In this document: piece by piece, positions 1 to 8,442 of the stretch
How the letters are laid out: each line of letters begins with the position of its first letter
Numbering within the stretch: the first letter of the stretch is position 1
Source of the DNA: an uncultured Bacteroidales bacterium
GTDB lineage: Bacteria > Bacteroidota > Bacteroidia > Bacteroidales > UBA932
Reading direction: 5' to 3'
DNA: 64,000 nt
Assembly (NCBI GenBank): GCA_944326265.1
Contig: CALVDE010000018.1
Location: 99,147-163,146 of the forward strand
Notes under the pieces: model-generated
What the model saw: the letters and a program-made list of their open reading frames with translations, nothing else
Told to the model about the DNA's origin: nothing
Database searches by the model: none
Translations under genes and position numbers: made by a program

Positions 1-163
1 TCTCTGCGATAGCGTACGGCAGCATCCACGGCATCGAGACCACGACTCCCCGGCGTGGCGACACGCTTATGCGCAGCCTCGCTGTGCCAGGCCGCTTGAC
101 CAGCAGCACTTTCCCTATTCCGGGAACCTGAATTATCTTCTTCCGGGCCGCATCCGCCATCAT
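1..163 (-). CDS. YgjP-like metallopeptidase domain protein, N-terminal part (cut by window edge)
   Basis: Reading leftward from the ATG at 163-161 gives an open frame of 54 codons that runs off the window. It begins MMADAARKKIIQVPGIGKVL and continues through a segment with KRPGTARLRISVSPRRGVVV. A basic strand with R-ARLRISVSPR-GVVVSMP looks like the start of the DUF45/YgjP (M48-related) family, where a beta-rich N-terminus precedes the HExxH catalytic helix. The catalytic part lies outside the window, so the family call rests on the N-terminus alone. A second ATG at 160-158 could also be the start. It is divergent from rpsO, with about 120 bases between. Confidence 0.5.
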   Translation of the reverse strand, partial: MMADAARKKIIQVPGIGKVLLVKRPGTARLRISVSPRRGVVVSMPWMLPYAIAE

Positions 164-220
164 CGTAAAATCTTGAAATAAAATTGTCTGCAAAAGTAGC
201 GGAATTTGATTTTAATTACA

Positions 221-228
221 TATCTTTG
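221..228 (+). promoter_or_regulatory. -7 promoter box upstream of rpsO
   Basis: TATCTTTG matches the Bacteroidota -7 consensus TAnnTTTG and is followed by CAGTCCC, the same discriminator seen at the tRNA and rRNA promoters of this window. No good -33 TTTG lies at the usual distance. Predicted transcription start is near 233-236, giving a leader of about 50 bases before the rpsO ATG at 285. Confidence 0.65.
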
Positions 229-232
229 CAGT

Positions 233-245
233 CCCGATTTTCGGG
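233..245 (+). promoter_or_regulatory. small 5'-end hairpin in the rpsO leader
   Basis: CCCGA-TTT-TCGGG forms a 5-bp stem with a 3-base loop right where the rpsO transcript is predicted to begin. It may protect the 5' end of the mRNA or simply be the initial transcribed region. S15 represses its own translation in several bacteria, but nothing here shows the pseudoknot used in E. coli. Confidence 0.35.
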
Positions 246-284
246 GTAAATGTAATTTTTAATTTTTAAACACTTTAAAGGTTT

Positions 285-560
285 ATGGCAGAGTATCTTG
301 CAGCAGACAAGAAGCAAGAGATTTTCGCTAAATACGGGAAGTCTAATACGGACACCGGCTCGGCAGAGAGTCAGATTGCTCTATTTTCCTACCGTATCGC
401 TCACCTGACAGAACACCTTCGCAACAACAAGAAGGACTTCGGCACCCAGCGCGCCCTGCTCCGTCTTGTAGGTAAGAGGCGCCGCCTCCTGGATTACCTG
501 AAGGAAAAGGATATTGAGAGATACAGGGAAATCGTCAAAGCGCTCAATTTGCGTAAATAA
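285..560 (+). CDS. rpsO: 30S ribosomal protein S15
   Basis: The product has 91 residues, close to the usual 89. S15 binds the central domain of 16S rRNA early in assembly of the small subunit and makes an intersubunit bridge. Family signatures are visible: the DTGSAESQIALFSYRIAHLTEHL stretch (residues about 22-44) with the conserved TGS-E-Q core, then the HL--N-KD and RRLLDYL segments of the rRNA-binding helices. The start follows a weak AAAGG. The gene sits directly ahead of pnp, the classic rpsO-pnp order, but a terminator-like hairpin separates the two here. Confidence 0.98.
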   Translation: MAEYLAADKKQEIFAKYGKSNTDTGSAESQIALFSYRIAHLTEHLRNNKKDFGTQRALLRLVGKRRRLLDYLKEKDIERYREIVKALNLRK

Positions 561-581
561 GCTTTGGCGTTCGGAAGAAAC

Positions 582-616
582 GGGGTTGTCTTTTAAGATA
601 CGGCAGCCCCTTTTTT
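582..616 (+). terminator. intrinsic terminator or attenuator between rpsO and pnp
   Basis: GGGGTTG (582-588) pairs with CAGCCCC (604-610), allowing one G-U pair, and six T follow at once (611-616). The intervening bases contain TCTT/AAGA, which could extend the structure. It would end the rpsO transcript, possibly with read-through into pnp, since no clear separate pnp promoter is seen. Confidence 0.75.
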
Positions 617-665
617 CTTAGATGCAGACAACTCTCATAACGGCAGACATCATTAAGAAGGAATT

Positions 666-2912
666 ATGAATATAATCAAGAAGACCATCACAATGGGTGA
701 TGGAACGATCGTTGAGATCGAGACCGGCAAGCTGGCCAAGCAGGCCGCCGGTTCTGTAGTCGTTAAGGTCGGCGGCATGATGCTGCTGGCCACAGTCACA
801 TGTGCCAAGGACGCTAAGGAGGACGTGGACTTCATGCCTCTGTCAGTTGAGTACAAGGAGAAATATGCCGCAGCAGGCCGTTATCCCGGCGGTTTCCTCA
901 AGAGGGAGGGCCGTGCCTCGGATTCCGAGATTCTGGTGGCACGTCTGGTGGACAGGGCCCTGCGTCCGCTGTTCCCCGATGATTTCCACGCTGAGGTGTT
1001 CGTCAATGTCATCATGATTTCGGCAGACAAGGTAAATATGCCGGACAGCTATGCCGGTCTTGCGGCTTCCGCAGCTCTGGCAGTGAGTGATATCCCCTGG
1101 CACGGACCTATCTCCGAGGTAAGGGTTGCCCGCATCGACGGACAGTTTGTTATCAACCCTACGTTTGACGTGGTGGACAAGGCCGACATGGAGCTGATAG
1201 TCGCCGCGACCGAGGAGAACATCATGATGGTAGAGGGTGAGATGAAGGAGGTGAGCGAGAAGGAGATGCTTGATGCCATCAAGTTTGCCCACGAGGCCAT
1301 CAAGGAGCAGTGCCGCGTGCAGAAGGAGATGATGGTGGAGACCGGCAAGGTGGAGAAGAAGGCTTACTGCCACGAGGTCAATGACGAGGACCTGCGCAAG
1401 GCCGTTCACGACTACTGCTACGACAAGTGCTACGCCATCGCCAAGAGCGGTCTGGCAAAGCACGAGCGTGAGGACGCATTCGACGCTCTGAAAGAGGAGT
1501 TCATGGAGACCATTCCCGAGGAGGAGAGAGAGGAGAAGGCTATGATGGTCAGCAGATATTACGGTGCCGTGGAGAAAGAGGCCATGCGCCGCATGATTAT
1601 CGACGAGGGAGTACGCCTCGACGGCAGGACCACCACTCAGATCCGTCCGATCTGGTGCGAGGTAGGCTATCTGCCCGGAGCGCACGGCTCGGCTATCTTC
1701 ACCCGTGGCGAGACCCAGTCACTGTCGACTGTGACCCTCGGAACCAAGATGGATATGAAAGAGCTGGACGAGGTGCTGGTACAGGGTACGCAGCAGTTTG
1801 TCCTCCACTATAACTTCCCTCCATTCGCTACGGGAGAGGCCAAGCCTCAGAGAGGCGTAGGCCGCCGCGAGATCGGTCACGGCAACCTGGCCTGGAGGGC
1901 ATTGAAGCCGGTGGTTCCCATCGGTGAGGAAAATCCCTACGCAGTCCGCGTGGTATCCGATATCCTCGAGTCCAACGGCTCGTCTTCCATGGCAACTGTA
2001 TGCGCCGGCACTCTGGCCCTGATGGACTGCGGTGTGAAGATCAAGAAGCCCGTATCCGGTATCGCCATGGGTCTTATCTCCGACGAGAAGACCGGCAAGT
2101 TCGTGGTGCTCTCCGATATCCTCGGCGATGAGGACCATCTCGGAGACATGGACTTCAAGGTGACCGGAACCAAGGACGGTATCACCGCCACTCAGATGGA
2201 CATCAAGGTGGACGGACTTCCCTACGAGGTGCTTGAGCAGGCTCTGGCCCAGGCCAAGGAGGGCCGCGCCCACATCATGGGCGAGATGATGAAGACCATC
2301 TCCGAGCCCCGTGAGGATTACAGGCCCAATGTTCCCCGCATCGTTCAGATCGTCATTCCCGGCGAGTTCATCGGTGCTGTTATCGGAACCGGCGGAAAGG
2401 TTATTCAGGATATCCAGAAGACCACCGGTACCACTATCACCATTACCGAGGAAGGCGACAAGGGTATCGTGGATATCTTCGGCGAGAACAAGGATGCCAT
2501 GGATGCCGCACTTGCACGCATCAAGGCCATCACTACCGTACCGGAGGTCGGCGAGACCTATCACGGCAAGGTGGTGTCGATTCTCGAATTCGGTGCATTC
2601 GTAGAGATACTGCCCGGCAAGGAAGGCCTGCTGCATATCTCCGAGCTCGACTACAAGAAGGTCGACAAGGTGGAGGACGTGCTTCAGGTAGGTGACGAGG
2701 TGGATGTCAAGCTCCTCGAGATCGACCAGAAGACCGGCAAGATGAGGCTTTCCCGCAGGGCTCTGCTGCCCGCACCCGAGGGCTGGGTGGAGCACGAGCG
2801 CAAGCCCAGGCTCAACGGAGGCAACGGCGGCGGACGCGGCGGACGCGACCGTGACCGTGGTGACCGCGGAAGAGGTCCCCGCCGTGACGGCGACAAAGGC
2901 CCCCGCCGCTAA
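666..2912 (+). CDS. pnp: polyribonucleotide nucleotidyltransferase (PNPase)
   Basis: PNPase degrades RNA 3' to 5' by phosphorolysis and can add tails. The 748-residue protein has the expected order: a first RNase PH-like domain (about 10-140), an all-alpha linker, a second catalytic RNase PH domain (about 310-540, with the [17 protein letters not shown] and FTRGETQSL motifs), a KH domain (about 555-615, [17 protein letters not shown]) and an S1 domain (about 625-695, [26 protein letters not shown]). The last 35 or so residues form a basic Gly/Arg/Asp tail ([14 protein letters not shown]), an RGG-like extension likely to add RNA contacts. The start ATG has a good AAGGA ribosome binding site at 658-662. 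Confidence 0.98.
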   Translation: MNIIKKTITMGDGTIVEIETGKLAKQAAGSVVVKVGGMMLLATVTCAKDAKEDVDFMPLSVEYKEKYAAAGRYPGGFLKREGRASDSEILVARLVDRALRPLFPDDFHAEVFVNVIMISADKVNMPDSYAGLAASAALAVSDIPWHGPISEVRVARIDGQFVINPTFDVVDKADMELIVAATEENIMMVEGEMKEVSEKEMLDAIKFAHEAIKEQCRVQKEMMVETGKVEKKAYCHEVNDEDLRKAVHDYCYDKCYAIAKSGLAKHEREDAFDALKEEFMETIPEEEREEKAMMVSRYYGAVEKEAMRRMIIDEGVRLDGRTTTQIRPIWCEVGYLPGAHGSAIFTRGETQSLSTVTLGTKMDMKELDEVLVQGTQQFVLHYNFPPFATGEAKPQRGVGRREIGHGNLAWRALKPVVPIGEENPYAVRVVSDILESNGSSSMATVCAGTLALMDCGVKIKKPVSGIAMGLISDEKTGKFVVLSDILGDEDHLGDMDFKVTGTKDGITATQMDIKVDGLPYEVLEQALAQAKEGRAHIMGEMMKTISEPREDYRPNVPRIVQIVIPGEFIGAVIGTGGKVIQDIQKTTGTTITITEEGDKGIVDIFGENKDAMDAALARIKAITTVPEVGETYHGKVVSILEFGAFVEILPGKEGLLHISELDYKKVDKVEDVLQVGDEVDVKLLEIDQKTGKMRLSRRALLPAPEGWVEHERKPRLNGGNGGGRGGRDRDRGDRGRGPRRDGDKGPRR

Positions 2913-2944
2913 CTGAGGAAAAGCCAACTCATTACATAGAACGG

Positions 2945-2976
2945 AGCTGATTCACGATTTAGTGAGTCAGCTTTTT
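2945..2976 (+). terminator. rho-independent terminator after pnp
   Basis: AGCTGATTCAC and GTGAGTCAGCT form an 11-bp stem (one G-T pair) around a 6-base loop, followed by a short T run. It lies 33 bases after the pnp stop. Confidence 0.85.
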
Positions 2977-3017
2977 CATTTATGAGGGTCTGGGAGGGGG
3001 TGGTGAAAGCGGAGCGG

Positions 3018-3054
3018 CACATTTCAGGGGCGGTAGAGGCGGCCCTGAAATGTG
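3018..3054 (-). repeat. 12-bp perfect inverted repeat spanning the radical SAM stop codon
   Basis: CACATTTCAGGG (3018-3029) and CCCTGAAATGTG (3043-3054) are exact reverse complements 13 bases apart. The stop codon of the minus-strand gene (3026-3024) lies inside the left arm, so the hairpin folds at the very end of the coding sequence. There is no T run on either strand, so it may be a 3'-end-stabilising hairpin rather than a standard terminator. Confidence 0.6.
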
Positions 3055-3950
3055 TTGCGGGCTTCTAGACGCTGTTCGAGGAGTTGGATGAGCTCGGTGT
3101 TGCGGATCAGGCCCCAGGGAGTGGAGTTGACAAAGCGCGGAGGGACCTCGCCGGCGAAACGCTCGATGTATAGGTCGGGCCGCAGGCGTTCCAGCAGGTC
3201 GGCGATGAAGTCCAGGTACCCGTCCAGGGTGAATGTGACGAAGTCCGACGGGCAGGAGGCGAACTCGCGCTCCATGGCCGTGCCGCGTACTATCTGGAGC
3301 TGGTGGAACTTGACCGAGTGCAGCGGCAGCCTATTAATAATAGGTGCGTAGGCCAGCATGTCCTCTGTCGATTCTCCCGGCAGGCCGAAGATGAAGTGCG
3401 CTCCCTGAGTGAGTCCGCGCGAGGCGGTCATCTCGACGGCCCGGACCGCATCGGCGAAGGTGTGCCCCCGGTTGATGCGCCGCAAAGTGCGGTCATAGCA
3501 TGATTCGATACCGTACTCGATGATGACGATAAGGCCACGACCGGCCAGTGAGGCCAGATAGTCCAGTTTCTCAGCGTCCACGCAGTCAGGCCGTGTGCCG
3601 ATGACTATGCCGGCCACAAGCGGATGCGACAATGCTTCCTCGTAGACGGAGCGCAGTCTGTCCAGCGGAGCATAGGTGTTGGAATAAGGCTGGAAATAGG
3701 CGAGAAACTTCTCCGCTTTCCGGTAACGGACCCGGTGGAACTTGATGCCCTCGTCGATCTGCTCGTGGATAGGTATGCCGGCAGTGCTGTATCCGGGATG
3801 GAAGGCGGCGTTGTCGCAATATGTGCATCCGCCGCGTCCGGCCAGCCCGTCGCGGTTGGGGCATGTGAAGCCGGCATCCACCACGACTTTCTGCAGCCGT
3901 TCTCCGTAGGTCTTCTTGAAGTAGCCGATGTAGGAGTTGTATCTGCTCAT
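3024..3950 (-). CDS. TIGR01212-family radical SAM protein (YhcC-like)
   Basis: The 308-residue protein opens with MSRYNSYIGYFKKTYGERLQ and carries a cysteine cluster in TCPNRDGLAGRGGCTYCDNA (about 29-46), the CxxxxxxxxxCxxC-type 4Fe-4S site typical of the YhcC/TIGR01212 family rather than the plain CxxxCxxC. Radical SAM features follow: GTRPDCVD, the EYGIES strand and GAHFIFGLPGES. YhcC-like proteins resemble Elp3 but lack the acetyltransferase domain; their substrate is not firmly known. It is the last gene of a minus-strand set, 51 bases after the YhcH gene. Length is normal for the family. Confidence 0.9.
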   Translation of the reverse strand: MSRYNSYIGYFKKTYGERLQKVVVDAGFTCPNRDGLAGRGGCTYCDNAAFHPGYSTAGIPIHEQIDEGIKFHRVRYRKAEKFLAYFQPYSNTYAPLDRLRSVYEEALSHPLVAGIVIGTRPDCVDAEKLDYLASLAGRGLIVIIEYGIESCYDRTLRRINRGHTFADAVRAVEMTASRGLTQGAHFIFGLPGESTEDMLAYAPIINRLPLHSVKFHQLQIVRGTAMEREFASCPSDFVTFTLDGYLDFIADLLERLRPDLYIERFAGEVPPRFVNSTPWGLIRNTELIQLLEQRLEARNTFQGRLYRP

Positions 3951-4001
3951 TGCCCGTCAGTCTGGAAAAAGCTGTCGATTGTGTGGCGAAGGCGGTCCGC
4001 G

Positions 4002-4448
4002 CTACAGACGGACTTTGAAAACGGCCTTGCGTATAGTGCCTTTGCCGATGAGTGGAGCATGGCAGTCCTGGGGAAAGCATATTACGAAGTTGTCATCGGA
4101 ATAGCTAATGTAGGCTTCCGGACTTTCCTTCATGAATGCTATGTCCTTGGCTTCGTCGTACTTGACATCTACGCCCAGACATTTTGAGCGGTCCCGGAAG
4201 CCGATAATCTCGCTGCCTTCCAGTACCAGATGAATGTCTATGAATGAATCGTGCACCTCCAGCGGCGCATCTGCCCCGTCCCGGCCCTCTTCTGTGGATA
4301 CGGTACACCAGACATTGTCCTTTTCTATCTCGTATCTGCCGTCGGAGAGTGAGTGCAGGTCGTTTTTCCTGATGAATTCCATAACCTTGCCGAACGATTC
4401 GTGCAGTGTGGTGTATCTTTCAATGCTTTTGAGTGAGTCGAGTATCAT
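4002..4448 (-). CDS. YhcH/YjgK/YiaL family protein (DUF386)
   Basis: The 148-residue single-domain protein matches the EbgC/YhcH cupin-like family: MILDSLKSIERYTTLHESF at the start, the middle block DSFIDIHLVLEGSEIIGF with metal-ligand His and Glu, and the end CFPQDCHAPLIGKGTIRKAVFKV with conserved His. Members are linked to sugar metabolism (sialic acid YhcH, EbgC of the Ebg beta-galactosidase) and are thought to handle sugar anomers or acids. It lies 13 bases downstream of the DUF4105 gene and is probably co-transcribed. No sugar operon adjoins it, so the substrate is open. Confidence 0.9.
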   Translation of the reverse strand: MILDSLKSIERYTTLHESFGKVMEFIRKNDLHSLSDGRYEIEKDNVWCTVSTEEGRDGADAPLEVHDSFIDIHLVLEGSEIIGFRDRSKCLGVDVKYDEAKDIAFMKESPEAYISYSDDNFVICFPQDCHAPLIGKGTIRKAVFKVRL

Positions 4449-4461
4449 ATCAGTTTGCAGT

Positions 4462-5610
4462 TCAGTATTTTCTGTAGATGGATCTGCGGCTGAGGGCCAG
4501 CAGGACCAGCAGCAGGACGATGACCGGTACGGCCGGGTGGAACGTCTGCGGTATTACCCACGAGAAGACAATTCCGAGGGCCGCGATGGCGGTGAGAATG
4601 TCTATGGTAAGGTTTTTGGCAACTCCGTTGCGCATGAATACCGGCAGGAGCATCAGCGGATTCATCCACAGCAGATTCCAGTTGGCTGCTGTCCACAGGT
4701 GCTCCGTGGCCGCCCACATCAGGGTCAGGATGATGCCGCCTGCACCAAGGACCGAGTAGATGACGGTGGAGAAGATGCTCATCGCCTTCCACTTGCGGGA
4801 TGTCTTGATAAAGATTGCCAGATACAGCAGCAGCAGTATGGTGAAGACGGCGAAAGGTCCCGTGGCTTTGGATACTGCGCGGGCCAGTTTTCCGGGATCC
4901 GGTGCCGGCTCCGTGATTGTGCGGGCGGAGGCCAGGAGCGGACCGCCGTCCATGAGGTCGTTGGTGTAGTATGCCAGGTTCCTGGAAAGGATGTGCGGCA
5001 GGAACATGGCCTCGTCGGAGGTAATCCTGCGGTCTACTCTGGCTCCGAGCAGCAGGTCTATGCCGAACATCATCCATCTGCGGTCCCCTGCCAGGTCGGT
5101 GAGTTCTTCCCTGTAGGTCTTTTCGGTGAGTGTGTCCCTGCCTGTGAATCCTCCCCTGTGGAAAATGTCCCGGATGCGGGTGGCGCAGTTGTCCTGCAGG
5201 AAGTCGTACCGGTAGTAGCGGTTTTCCTCGCGTGCGTTCTCCATCAGGAAGAGCCGGATGTCCGCCTTTTGGGCCGGTGTTAGGTTGAGCGGCTGTTCAA
5301 TGATGCCGCGCCCGGCATTTTCGTAGGATCTTTTGAAACTGGAGAAATGGCTGATGGACAGACAGTAGTTGAGGTTGCCCCGAAGGAACTTGAGAAGGAA
5401 GTGCGGCTCCTTGAAACTGTAGGTTCCGTAATTGAATACCAGGTCGCGCCCGGTGGTGCTGTCTGTTATCCGTATGGCCGAGTGACCGAATGAGGATGCT
5501 GCGTCGCGTCCCGGAGAGCAGGTCAGAAGGGATACCGACAGGCTGTCGGAGGCCCGGAGCCCTACGGCGGCCAGAAGAGCCAGAAGTGTAAGTATAGTCC
5601 GTTTCATCAT
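4462..5610 (-). CDS. DUF4105 (Lnb N-terminal-like periplasmic domain) membrane protein
   Basis: I place the start at ATG 5610-5608 (MMKRTILTLLALLAAVGLRA), which gives a proper signal peptide; the longer frame from 5673 would run into the divergent gene. The 382-residue product has a secreted N-terminal domain with CSPGRDAASSFGHSAIRITD, FNYGTYSF and the conserved DFLQDNCATRIRDI block typical of DUF4105, which resembles NlpC/P60-like cysteine hydrolase folds (Ser-Phe-Gly-His and Asn-Cys positions). The C-terminal part, from about residue 255, has four or five hydrophobic segments, so the protein is anchored in the inner membrane with its N-domain outside. It leads a three-gene minus-strand set with yhcH and the radical SAM gene. 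The enzymatic function is unproven. Confidence 0.85.
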   Translation of the reverse strand: MMKRTILTLLALLAAVGLRASDSLSVSLLTCSPGRDAASSFGHSAIRITDSTTGRDLVFNYGTYSFKEPHFLLKFLRGNLNYCLSISHFSSFKRSYENAGRGIIEQPLNLTPAQKADIRLFLMENAREENRYYRYDFLQDNCATRIRDIFHRGGFTGRDTLTEKTYREELTDLAGDRRWMMFGIDLLLGARVDRRITSDEAMFLPHILSRNLAYYTNDLMDGGPLLASARTITEPAPDPGKLARAVSKATGPFAVFTILLLLYLAIFIKTSRKWKAMSIFSTVIYSVLGAGGIILTLMWAATEHLWTAANWNLLWMNPLMLLPVFMRNGVAKNLTIDILTAIAALGIVFSWVIPQTFHPAVPVIVLLLVLLALSRRSIYRKY

Positions 5611-5615
5611 AATTA

Positions 5616-5648
5616 ATTTCAAAAATAAGAAAAACTCGCCTATATTTG
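5616..5648 (+). promoter_or_regulatory. promoter of the NlpC/P60 gene, overlapping a divergent promoter
   Basis: TATATTTG at 5641-5648 is a perfect -7 box with a near-consensus TTTC at 5616-5619, 21 bases upstream. The ATG starts only 5 bases after the box, so the transcript would begin at or next to the start codon. On the other strand TATTTTTG (5627-5620) is a -7 box for the DUF4105 gene, whose ATG is at 5610. The two promoters are interlocked within 43 bases. Confidence 0.65.
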
Positions 5649-5653
5649 CAGGA

Positions 5654-6616
5654 ATGAAGAAAGTTTTGTTCATAATTCTGTTTCCGCTTCTGCTCTCCGT
5701 ATTTCAGGCGGAGGCCCGGAAAGACGCGGCACTGGTTTCCGTGTCCGTCACTGATATGAAGAAAGTTCCGGACTATCAGTCCGAAACGGTCTCCCAGGCC
5801 ATTATGGGGACTCCGGTCCAGGTCGTCGACAAGCAGGGATACTGGTATTCCATAATTACGCCGGAAGGCTATACGGGCTGGACTACTGAACAGAACATCG
5901 CTTTGAAGACCGAAGAGGAGTGGGAGAACTGGAAAAACTCCGACAGGTATATCATCACTGATTATTTCGTACTGGTCACGGACCGGCCAGAGAAGGGATC
6001 CCGGGTGCTGTCCGACTGCGTGGCGGGCTGTATTCTCGAATGCGGGACCGGTGCGGTCTCTGGGAACGGCTTCGTCCCGGTCGTGCTTCCGGACGGGCAG
6101 GAAGGCTACATCCCTTCCGGCAGCTGTGCTCCGCTGAAGGAATACATGGAGTCGAGGAATCCATCCGGACAGGACATTGTCAATACAGCCGCTGAATTTC
6201 ACGGTTTCCCCTACCTGTGGGGAGGTCTTTCTCCCAAGGGCCTTGACTGCAGCGGTCTGGTCAAGCTGAGCTATTTCCTCAACGGCATCATTCTGCCCCG
6301 TGACGCATCCCAGCAGATAGAAACAGGACAGGCACTGGACTGCAGTGACATACTCTCCGCCCTTGAGGCCGGGGACCTGGTATTCTTCGGCCGTGACGAG
6401 CCTGATTCAAGAGGCCGGAGCGTAAGCCACGTGGGGATTTATATCGGAGACGGCCTGATGATCCATTCCTCGCTGAGAGTGCGCATCAACTCTCTGCTGC
6501 CGGGCCGTCCTGACTCCTACACCAGCAAGAAGATAGTGGGCGCGTGCCGTATACTCGGCAGCCAGGGCAAGGATCCGGCGATAGTGCCGGTGTGCGGGCA
6601 TCCGTGGTATTTTTAA
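5654..6616 (+). CDS. secreted NlpC/P60 (C40) peptidoglycan hydrolase with SH3-like domains
   Basis: The 320-residue product has a signal peptide (MKKVLFIILFPLLLSVFQAEA), one or two bacterial SH3-like regions (about 25-160, including VQVVDKQGYWYSIITPEGYTGW) and a C-terminal NlpC/P60 domain. Catalytic residues are visible: Cys199 in GLDCSGLVKL, His259 in VSHVGIYIGD and His271 in MIHSS, with the family's AGDLVFFG strand. Such enzymes cut gamma-D-Glu to diamino acid bonds in cell-wall peptides; Bacteroides homologues with N-terminal SH3b domains are known dipeptidyl-peptidase VI-type enzymes. It is monocistronic by position, with no strong terminator before the next gene 40 bases on. Confidence 0.93.
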   Translation: MKKVLFIILFPLLLSVFQAEARKDAALVSVSVTDMKKVPDYQSETVSQAIMGTPVQVVDKQGYWYSIITPEGYTGWTTEQNIALKTEEEWENWKNSDRYIITDYFVLVTDRPEKGSRVLSDCVAGCILECGTGAVSGNGFVPVVLPDGQEGYIPSGSCAPLKEYMESRNPSGQDIVNTAAEFHGFPYLWGGLSPKGLDCSGLVKLSYFLNGIILPRDASQQIETGQALDCSDILSALEAGDLVFFGRDEPDSRGRSVSHVGIYIGDGLMIHSSLRVRINSLLPGRPDSYTSKKIVGACRILGSQGKDPAIVPVCGHPWYF

Positions 6617-6656
6617 AAGAATCAACAAAAATAATTTATATTAAATCGCGATTACC

Positions 6657-6938
6657 ATGAATTTAAGAGTTATTAAGAAAGACATCAATTATCTGGCGGA
6701 CGAATTCGTGTCAGATGCTGTCATCAGCATGAGCTTCCATGACGACAATGAGAAGGCAGAGCAGATCGTGGACCTTATCAATGAAGTGCTTGATCTCAGA
6801 GACGGCATACTCTCCAGGGTAAGCCATCCCGAGGGAGACAAGAGGGCATATTACCGCAATCTCACCGACGAGATGCTCAGCGCCCTCGATGTGGTATATG
6901 ACAAACTCAGTGCAATCGTGGCCAAAAAAGCCGAGTAA
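6657..6938 (+). CDS. small conserved protein upstream of guaB, function unknown
   Basis: The 93-residue soluble acidic protein starts MNLRVIKKDINYLADEFVSD and is predicted mostly alpha-helical, with no signal peptide, cysteines or known motif. It is probably a Bacteroidales-restricted family, judging from its composition and size. Only 17 bases separate it from guaB, so it is likely the first gene of the guaB-surA-ostA transcription unit. I cannot assign a function. Confidence 0.75.
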   Translation: MNLRVIKKDINYLADEFVSDAVISMSFHDDNEKAEQIVDLINEVLDLRDGILSRVSHPEGDKRAYYRNLTDEMLSALDVVYDKLSAIVAKKAE

Positions 6939-6955
6939 TTCCAAAACCTGCCGCT

Positions 6956-8425
6956 ATGCAGATGTACACCAACTCACCCATAATGGAGGGCCTCACATTC
7001 GATGATGTCCTCCTTATCCCGGCCCATTCGGACGTGCTGCCCCGCGAGGTGGACATCACTACGAAGCTGACCAGGGAGATTACACTCCATACCCCCATAG
7101 TCTCTGCGGCCATGGATACCGTGACCGAGGCAGACCTGGCGATAGCCATTGCCCGTGAGGGAGGTATCGGAGTGATACACAAGAATATGCCCATCGAAGT
7201 CCAGATGGAGCAGGTGCGCAAGGTCAAGAGGGCGGAGAACGGCATGATCTATGATCCGGTGACCATCCGTGAGAACGCCACCGTCGGGGATGCCCTCAAT
7301 CTCATGCACGAGAACCACATCGGCGGCATACCTGTGGTGGATGCCCGTGGAATGCTCTGCGGTATCGTTACAAACCGCGACCTGCGTTTCCAGGACAATC
7401 CCAGGACCCCCGTCAGCGAGGTGATGACCAAGGAGAACCTGATCACCACCACCGACGGTACCAATCTCAGGGAAGCCACGGAGCTCCTGCGCCGTTACAA
7501 GATCGAGAAGCTCCTTGTCGTGGACAAGGAAGGCCGTCTTGCCGGTCTGATCACCTACAAGGACATCATGAAGATCAAGGACAATCCCACCGCCAGCAAG
7601 GATGCCAAGGGCCGTCTGCTCGTGGCAGCCGCAGTGGGCATCAACTCCGAGAGCGTCCAGAAGGTCGAGATGCTGATGACGGTGGAGCCGGACGCACTGG
7701 TATTCGATACGGCCCACGGTCATTCCGAGGGAGTGCTGAGGGTCCTGAAGACAGTCCGTCAGAAGTTCCCCGATCTGCAGATCATCGCCGGCAACATCGC
7801 TACGGCAGAGGCCGCCAAGGCACTGAAGGAGTGCGGTGTGGATGCCGTAAAGGTTGGAATAGGTCCCGGCTCTATCTGCACCACCCGCATCATCGCCGGT
7901 GTGGGAATGCCTCAGCTTTCGGCTGTCATGATGGCCGCCGAGGCCCTCAAGGGCTCCGGTATCCCTGTCATCGCTGACGGAGGCATCCGCTACTCGGGTG
8001 ACATCGTCAAGGCCCTGGCCGCCGGAGCGGACACCATCATGGCCGGATCGCTCTTCGCCGGTGTCGAGGAGTCTCCCGGAGAGACCATCATCCTCAATGG
8101 ACGTAAGTTCAAGTCCTATCGCGGTATGGGCTCGCTCGAGGCCATGCAGCTGGGCTCCAAGGACCGCTATTTCCAGGATATGGAAGAGGACATCAAGAAG
8201 CTCGTGCCCGAGGGCATCGTGGCTCAGGTCCCCTACAAGGGAACCCTTTCTGAGGTGATATACCAGCTCATAGGCGGTCTCCGCGCCGGTATGGGCTACT
8301 GCGGAGCGCATAACCTGGCCGAGCTCAAGAACGCCCGCTTCGTGCGCATCACCGCCGCCGGTATGGCCGAGAGCCATCCGCACGACGTGACCATCACGAG
8401 GGAGGCACCCAACTACAGCAGGTAG
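6956..8425 (+). CDS. guaB: inosine-5'-monophosphate dehydrogenase
   Basis: IMPDH oxidises IMP to XMP with NAD+, the committed step to GMP. The 489-residue protein has the usual layout: N-terminal half of the TIM barrel ([21 protein letters not shown]), two inserted CBS domains (about 95-205), then the rest of the barrel with the catalytic loop [17 protein letters not shown], catalytic Cys308, and the flap region [11 protein letters not shown]. The C-terminus has the [10 protein letters not shown] segment. The start could also be the second Met two codons on. It sits inside an operon with outer-membrane biogenesis genes. Confidence 0.97.
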   Translation: MQMYTNSPIMEGLTFDDVLLIPAHSDVLPREVDITTKLTREITLHTPIVSAAMDTVTEADLAIAIAREGGIGVIHKNMPIEVQMEQVRKVKRAENGMIYDPVTIRENATVGDALNLMHENHIGGIPVVDARGMLCGIVTNRDLRFQDNPRTPVSEVMTKENLITTTDGTNLREATELLRRYKIEKLLVVDKEGRLAGLITYKDIMKIKDNPTASKDAKGRLLVAAAVGINSESVQKVEMLMTVEPDALVFDTAHGHSEGVLRVLKTVRQKFPDLQIIAGNIATAEAAKALKECGVDAVKVGIGPGSICTTRIIAGVGMPQLSAVMMAAEALKGSGIPVIADGGIRYSGDIVKALAAGADTIMAGSLFAGVEESPGETIILNGRKFKSYRGMGSLEAMQLGSKDRYFQDMEEDIKKLVPEGIVAQVPYKGTLSEVIYQLIGGLRAGMGYCGAHNLAELKNARFVRITAAGMAESHPHDVTITREAPNYSR

Positions 8426-8442
8426 GAACACGCTGCCCGGAT

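Noticed and set aside
1719..2927. Open frame of 402 codons opposite pnp
   Set aside because: The sequence is a low-complexity mirror of pnp without motifs, and the pnp domains are complete.
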